A stretch of 26,810 bases of DNA, from positions 1 through 26,810 of the forward strand of contig CAKSFM010000023.1 in the NCBI GenBank assembly GCA_934454525.1. The letters are read 5' to 3'. This DNA comes from an uncultured Clostridia bacterium. Its GTDB lineage: Bacteria > Bacillota > Clostridia > UMGS1883. Made by a program: the position numbers and the translations under genes. The notes under the pieces were generated by a model. That model saw only the letters and a program-made list of their open reading frames with translations, was not told the DNA's origin and ran no database searches. Below are positions 22,974-26,810 of the stretch, piece by piece; within the stretch, counting starts at the first letter, position 1, and every line of letters begins with the position of its first letter.

Positions 22974-25457
22974 ATGGATATCAGAATTGCGCTTGCAGGT
23001 AACCCAAACTGCGGCAAAACAACGCTTTTCAATGCGCTGACCGGTTCTAACCAGTTTGTCGGAAACTGGCCCGGCGTTACCGTTGAGAAAAAAGAGGGTA
23101 AGCTTAAGAAGCATCCCGGTGTTACAATTACCGACCTTCCGGGTATATATTCTCTTTCTCCGTACACACTTGAAGAGGTAGTTGCAAGAAATTATCTTAT
23201 CGGTGAGCGTCCGGACGCGATACTTAACATTATCGACGGAACAAACCTTGAAAGAAACCTTTATCTTACAACGCAGCTTACAGAGCTTGGAATTCCGGTT
23301 GTTGTTGCAATCAACATGATGGATGTTGTAAAGAAGAATGGTGATAAGATTAACACTGCGGAGCTTTCGCGCGAGCTTGGCTGCGAGGTTATTGAAATAT
23401 CTGCGCTGAAAGGTACGGGAATTGTTCTTGCTGCCGAAACTGCCGTTGAGGCTGCAAAACACGGCAAGACTGTTCCGATGCACACATTCTCCGGCACTGT
23501 TGAACATGCAATTGCTCACATTGAGGAAGCAGCGCTTCATGATATGCCCGAGGAGCAGCAAAGATGGTTTGCGATCAAGATATTTGAGCGCGATGAAAAA
23601 ATAATCGAGCAGCTCAATATCGATAAAAACATTCTTAGTCATATTGAAACAGATATCAAAGCCGCTGAAGATGAACTTGATGATGACGCTGAAAGCATTA
23701 TAACAAACGAACGCTATATCTACATATCGCAGATTATAAAAGGCTGCTACAAAAAGAAAAATGCCGGCGGTCTTTCAACCTCCGATAAGATAGATAAGGT
23801 TGTTACAAACCGTTGGCTCGGACTTCCGATTTTCGCGGTTATTATGTTCCTTGTTTATTATATTTCAATGGTTGGTATCGGTTCTGCCGCAACAGACTGG
23901 GCAAACGATGGTTTGTTCGGAGATGGCTGGCATCTGTTCGGAATCGGAAGCAGCCAATATGAAGAGGTTGCCGATGAGTTTTCCGGCGCTGCTGAAGTTG
24001 TAAACGGATATATCGAAGCGGCAGCAGATAAGGGAATTGACACAGCGGAGGTTAAGAAAGCTCTTGACACAGAAAGAGATGATTTCGATTACGAAAATGC
24101 AAAAACCTCGCTTGACAAATTTGTTGAAGAGGTTAAATCAATCGGAAAAGTAACATATACTGTTGTTGATGAAGAAACAATGGCAGATGAAAAAGTTAAA
24201 GCATCCTACAATGATTTGCTTGATGCCGTGACAGTTTATGACAAATATGATTGTCAGGCTCCCGATCCTGCCGATTACGGAGTATGGGTTCCCGGTATTC
24301 CGGTGCTTGTATCAGACGGTCTGAAAGCTGCAAACTGCGCTAAATGGCTTTCCGGTCTTATTAACAATGGTATCGTTGCCGGCGTCGGTGCTGTATTGGG
24401 ATTCGTTCCGCAGATGCTTGTTCTGTTTCTGCTCCTCGCATTCCTTGAGGCCTGCGGATATATGGCAAGAATCGCATTTGTCCTTGACCGTATCTTCAGA
24501 AAATTCGGTCTTTCGGGTAAATCTTTCATTCCCATGCTCATCGGTACAGGCTGCGGCGTTCCCGGCATAATGGCATCAAGAACAATTGAGAATGACCGCG
24601 ACCGCAAGATGACAATTATGACGACAACGTTTATCCCCTGCGGTGCAAAGGTTCCGTTCATTGCAATGATTGCCGGAGCAATATTCCATGGCAGTGCATG
24701 GGTTGCAACATCAGCTTATTTCATTGGTATGGCTGCAATCATTGTTTCGGGTATCATGCTTAAGAAAACCAAGATGTTCTCGGGAGATCCGGCGCCTTTC
24801 GTTATGGAGCTTCCGGCATACCATATGCCGACGCTGCTCAATGTTCTGCGCAGCATGTGGGAACGCGGATGGTCATTCATCAAAAAAGCAGGTACAATCA
24901 TTCTTCTTTCAACCATATTCGTTTGGTTTACAACGTATTTCGGATTTATTGACGGAAAGTTCGGAATGCTTACGGAGGAACAGATTGGTTCCAGTATTCT
25001 TGCCACCATCGGCGGAGCAATCGCTTGGATATTCAAGCCTCTCGGATGGGGTAACTGGCAGGCAACCGTTGCGTCGATTACAGGTCTTGTTGCAAAAGAA
25101 AACATCGTTGGTACAATGGGTATTCTTTATGGCGGCGAGGGAACGGTTTACGCTAACCTTGCACATACGTTTACCGGCATAACAGCTTATTCGTTCCTTG
25201 TGTTCAACCTTCTGTGCGCACCCTGCTTTGCCGCAATCGGTGCAATTAAGCGCGAAATGAACAATACTAAATGGACGTGGTTTGCAATCGGTTATCAGTG
25301 CGTATTTGCTTATGCGGTTGCGCTTATGATATGCCAGTTCGGTAATATGTTTGCAGGAAAAGCAAATATAGTCGGCGTTATAGCTGCTGCTGCTGTTCTC
25401 GTGTTCATAGTTTATATGCTGTTTAAACCCTATAAGGAAGCTAAAACCTTGAAGTAA
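22974..25457 (+). CDS. feoB: Ferrous iron transporter FeoB, with large loop insertion
   Basis: The 827-aa Fe(II) transporter has an N-terminal G-protein domain with G1 GNPNCGKT (9-16), G2 around GVTVEKK, G3 DLPG (54-57), G4 NMMD (114-117) and SAL (143-145). A GDI helical region follows, then the membrane part. TM1 is at about 282-303. The conserved Gate motifs appear as GTGCGVPGIMASRTIENDRD and TFIPCGAKVPFI. Ordinary Firmicute FeoB has about 650-750 residues. Here a charged, helical insert (about 325-435, including DTAEVKKALDTERDDFDYE) sits in the loop after TM1, predicted to be extracytoplasmic. AGAGAGGAAT lies before the ATG. The gene is co-transcribed with the two feoA genes. Confidence 0.97.
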   Translation: MDIRIALAGNPNCGKTTLFNALTGSNQFVGNWPGVTVEKKEGKLKKHPGVTITDLPGIYSLSPYTLEEVVARNYLIGERPDAILNIIDGTNLERNLYLTTQLTELGIPVVVAINMMDVVKKNGDKINTAELSRELGCEVIEISALKGTGIVLAAETAVEAAKHGKTVPMHTFSGTVEHAIAHIEEAALHDMPEEQQRWFAIKIFERDEKIIEQLNIDKNILSHIETDIKAAEDELDDDAESIITNERYIYISQIIKGCYKKKNAGGLSTSDKIDKVVTNRWLGLPIFAVIMFLVYYISMVGIGSAATDWANDGLFGDGWHLFGIGSSQYEEVADEFSGAAEVVNGYIEAAADKGIDTAEVKKALDTERDDFDYENAKTSLDKFVEEVKSIGKVTYTVVDEETMADEKVKASYNDLLDAVTVYDKYDCQAPDPADYGVWVPGIPVLVSDGLKAANCAKWLSGLINNGIVAGVGAVLGFVPQMLVLFLLLAFLEACGYMARIAFVLDRIFRKFGLSGKSFIPMLIGTGCGVPGIMASRTIENDRDRKMTIMTTTFIPCGAKVPFIAMIAGAIFHGSAWVATSAYFIGMAAIIVSGIMLKKTKMFSGDPAPFVMELPAYHMPTLLNVLRSMWERGWSFIKKAGTIILLSTIFVWFTTYFGFIDGKFGMLTEEQIGSSILATIGGAIAWIFKPLGWGNWQATVASITGLVAKENIVGTMGILYGGEGTVYANLAHTFTGITAYSFLVFNLLCAPCFAAIGAIKREMNNTKWTWFAIGYQCVFAYAVALMICQFGNMFAGKANIVGVIAAAAVLVFIVYMLFKPYKEAKTLK

Positions 25458-25492
25458 ATAGTTAAGTTTAAAACAGGGAGGAAGCGATAAAT

Positions 25493-25666
25493 ATGAAATG
25501 GCTGTTTGAGAATTTATCCACAATTATTATTTTCGCTGTACTTGCCGCAGTTATTGTTCTTATAATCAAGTCAATGCGAAAAGACAAAAAAAGCGGAAAA
25601 TCCTCCTGTGGCTGCAATTGCGCAAGCTGTGCCTTGAGTAAAAACTGCCACGAAAGAAAGCATTAG
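25493..25666 (+). CDS. FeoB-associated Cys-rich membrane protein
   Basis: The 57-aa protein starts MKWLFENLSTIIIFAVLAAV, a single membrane segment, followed by a basic stretch (KSMRKDKKSGK) and a Cys cluster (SCGCNCASCALSKNCH). This matches the small FeoB-associated Cys-rich membrane proteins (FeoC-like in position), thought to assist FeoB, possibly by handling iron on the cytoplasmic side. AGGGAGG (25475-25481) precedes the ATG by 11 bases. It lies 35 bases after feoB and is the last gene before the terminator. It shares the anchor-plus-cysteines layout with the HMA protein at the front of the locus. Confidence 0.88.
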   Translation: MKWLFENLSTIIIFAVLAAVIVLIIKSMRKDKKSGKSSCGCNCASCALSKNCHERKH

Positions 25667-25697
25667 GCGCATGTGTTCGAGTCTGCCTAGGCATAAG

Positions 25698-25738
25698 AAA
25701 ACGGAGTGTACCGCATAATTCGGTATACTCCGTTTCTT
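25698..25738 (+). terminator. Terminator of the feo operon
   Basis: AAACGGAGTGTACCG pairs with CGGTATACTCCGTTT (15 bp, one G-T) around CATAATT and is followed by CTTTAAT. Confidence 0.85.
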
Positions 25739-25763
25739 TAATATTACAGGGAGATGATTTAAA

Positions 25764-26054
25764 ATGAGTATTGTGATTGTCGGCGGACATGACAGAATGC
25801 ATTGCCGCTATAAGGAAATATGCAAAAAACACGGCTGCAAATGCAAGGTATTCACTCAATGTCCGGCGGATTTCAAAAACCAAATAGGTTCACCCGATTT
25901 AATAGTTGTATTCACCGGCACTGTTGCGCACAAAATGCTGAATGTTGCATCAGCGCAGGCTGAAAAATCCGGCGCATGTATTGTGCACTGCAATTCATCA
26001 AGTGCATGTGCGCTTAATGAAAAACTGAATGAATATTTTTCTAATGTGGGTTGA
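25764..26054 (+). CDS. DUF2325 domain protein, 96 aa
   Basis: The protein starts MSIVIVGGHDRMHCRYKEIC and has the DUF2325 pattern: a Rossmann-like strand with 'GG.DR....Y', a second strand (LIVVFTGTVAHKML) and a final HCNSSSACALNEKL. Five cysteines (CRYKEICKKHGCKCK and QCP) lie in the first half, more than expected by chance. The biochemical role of DUF2325 is not established. GGGAGATG stands about 8 bases before the start. It follows the feo terminator with no obvious promoter, so it may be expressed by read-through. The Cys content and position suggest a link to metal or redox handling, but that is inference. Confidence 0.8.
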   Translation: MSIVIVGGHDRMHCRYKEICKKHGCKCKVFTQCPADFKNQIGSPDLIVVFTGTVAHKMLNVASAQAEKSGACIVHCNSSSACALNEKLNEYFSNVG

Positions 26055-26059
26055 TTTTT

Positions 26060-26091
26060 GCGCATGAGTTAGCTTTATCTAACTCATGCGC
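26060..26091. promoter_or_regulatory. 13-bp perfect palindrome with GTTAG/CTAAC core
   Basis: GCGCATGAGTTAG-CTTTAT-CTAACTCATGCGC has no T-run on either strand's 3' side, so it is not a standard terminator. Its GTTAG-N6-CTAAC core also occurs in the HMA-gene operator (21968-21983). It may be an operator or a transcript-end stabiliser. Confidence 0.4.
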
Positions 26092-26118
26092 AGTTGTAAA
26101 TTGAAATAGTGTGTTATA

Positions 26119-26152
26119 ATACCGGGGATGCACAGCCTTGCATCTCCGGTAT
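26119..26152. terminator. 14-bp stem-loop
   Basis: ATACCGGGGATGCA-CAGCCT-TGCATCTCCGGTAT (one G-T pair) is followed by TTATATATA. It could end transcripts from the DUF2325 gene. Confidence 0.5.
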
Positions 26153-26269
26153 TTATATATAAAACAGCTTGAAAATCTGCTTTAGGACGGTGCTTGTTAG
26201 AAAACTGTCAGAAAGTTTGATTTTAAAACTTACGTTAAAACAAAAAAATCGCCTGACCATAGAGATATT

Positions 26270-26480
26270 TGTGCCACAGGCACATTCGCAAAAAGGCGTG
26301 CCTTTTTGCGAAAAAGGAGGAGCAAGGAAGCGGGCGGATGTTTTTCTGCATAGCAAAACGGAGCAAAGTGAACTTTGCTCCGACGTGGTGTGCTTGAAGG
26401 GATGTTGCCGACCCAAATGCATTGCATTTCGGTACCCGGCGTCGCACCAAAAAGCTAAAAAACAGCCACCGGCAGTTTTT
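26270..26480. repeat. Cluster of perfect hairpins, possible non-coding repeat element
   Basis: Within 210 bases there are TGTGCC-aca-GGCACA (26270-26284), TTCGCAAAAAGGC-gt-GCCTTTTTGCGAA (26285-26312), CGGAGCAAAGT-ga-ACTTTGCTCCG (26359-26382), AAATGCA-t-TGCATTT (26415-26429) and AAAAACaGCC-acc-GGCaGTTTTT (26458-26480, one mismatch). The open frames across it have no ribosome binding site and read through the stems, so I regard it as non-coding. The layout resembles MITE or REP-like elements or a structured RNA; I cannot name the family. Confidence 0.55.
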
Positions 26481-26499
26481 ATAACGCTTTTTGCCCTCT

Positions 26500-26527
26500 C
26501 AGGGTTCGAATCTCCGATGGCTCACCA
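26500..26527 (+). other. tRNA 3'-end-like fragment
   Basis: CAGGG-TTCGAAT-CTCCG looks like a T-arm with one mismatch and one wobble. It is followed by ATGGCTC-A-CCA, like the 3' acceptor strand with encoded CCA. No D-arm, anticodon arm or matching 5' acceptor strand precedes it. Such fragments are often left where integrative elements recombine at tRNA genes. It may be an att remnant or part of the adjacent repeat element. Confidence 0.4.
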
Positions 26528-26545
26528 AACGAAGAACCGTAGTAT

Positions 26546-26741
26546 GGGCAATCCCTCATTTTGTGTAAACCTCAAATTAGGCTCCAAAATGATCATATAA
26601 TCTAAGTGTTTTTTTGTGGGTTGAGAGCCGGATTTCGGCTTTCAGTCCCTAGCTGTAATTTAGCATGAAATTGCCGGCATGTCAAGGACGCCCTCGCAAG
26701 AGGGCGTTTATTTCACCCTTGACTTGCCGGCTGTTTTATGC
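26546..26741. mobile_element. IS256-like element terminal region (copy 2)
   Basis: This is a direct, nearly identical copy of 161-354, starting GGGCAATCCCTCATTTTGTG. It includes the same AGCCGgatttCGGCT hairpin and the nested GCCGGC..CAAGG / CCCTTGACTTGCCGGC structure. It leads directly into the stop codon of a transposase gene on the minus strand, so it is the 3' non-coding end of an insertion sequence that continues beyond the window. Confidence 0.75.
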
Positions 26742-26810
26742 TACTGCGGTAATCTATCGGCAAAGAATATTTCAAGCTGTGAGTGGATTTGCCCCCAGTC
26801 TTTGCGCTTG
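26741..26810 (-). CDS. IS256-family (mutator-type) transposase, C-terminal fragment
   Basis: The last 22 codons on the minus strand read KRKDWGQIHSQLEIFFADRL and PQ, then TAG. The 'W..i..qL.i.F.dRl' ending is typical of IS256/mutator transposases, which cut and paste DNA with a DDE active site. The catalytic region lies outside the window, so intactness cannot be judged. The family call also rests on the TTTACACAAAAT-like terminus of the adjoining end sequence. Confidence 0.6.
   Translation of the reverse strand, partial: KRKDWGQIHSQLEIFFADRLPQ

Noticed and set aside
25684..25693. TGCCTAGGCA palindrome after the Cys-rich peptide gene
   Set aside because: It is a 10-base perfect palindrome but isolated, not repeated elsewhere in the window and without promoter context.
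26169..26600. 143-codon open frame over the hairpin cluster
   Set aside because: It reads straight through several perfect stems, the tRNA-like fragment and the IS end. No Shine-Dalgarno sequence precedes it and the protein has no recognisable pattern.

Overview
The window looks like a chromosome segment from an anaerobic, Gram-positive-type Clostridia bacterium, perhaps a gut Oscillospirales or Christensenellales relative. The genus is an inference. Supporting signs are strong AGGAGG-type ribosome binding sites, sigma-A-like TTGACA/TATAAT promoters, a divIC-S1 gene pair, S-layer-homology anchoring, 'stalk' domains, ferredoxin-dependent 2-oxoacid chemistry, a glycyl-radical activase and a ferrous-iron (Feo) operon.

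Layout. Bases 1-570 are mobile-element debris: an integrase stub, an IS256-like element end and a DUF262 stub. A CopG-like protein and a secreted stalk/SecD-head protein follow on the minus strand. Bases 1785-3834 encode a LytTR response regulator and a 7-TM GHKL kinase. Just behind them is a candidate LytTR operator, then an unknown 90-aa gene and a 2,940-aa surface protein with about 20 InlB-type B-repeats and C-terminal SLH domains. I infer that the two-component system controls this surface protein. A 27-codon gene with its own promoter and terminator follows (13094-13295).

Bases 13316-18500 hold one operon, paaK-iorA-iorB-paaK, for aryl-pyruvate, aryl-acetyl-CoA and aryl-acetate interconversion. 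It converges on pflA, a one-domain S1 RNA-binding gene and divIC on the minus strand. Bases 20300-21760 are decayed carbohydrate genes (a GH65 C-terminus and a frameshifted GH105) beside an IS-like scar.

Bases 21932-25733 are an iron-uptake locus: a membrane-anchored HMA protein, feoA, feoA, feoB with a large loop insertion, and a Cys-rich membrane peptide. A DUF2325 gene follows. Three copies of a TTAGTT-N6-AACTAA-type palindrome sit on its two promoters, which suggests DtxR-family control. The last 750 bases are non-coding: a hairpin cluster, a tRNA-3'-end-like fragment, and a second copy of the IS256-like end leading into a transposase C-terminus that runs off the window.

The most interesting candidates are the putative LytTR-controlled surface-protein cassette, the autonomous 27-aa gene, the paired aryl-CoA ligases around iorAB, the palindrome-controlled Feo operon with its HMA and FeoB variants, and the hairpin cluster near the right edge.
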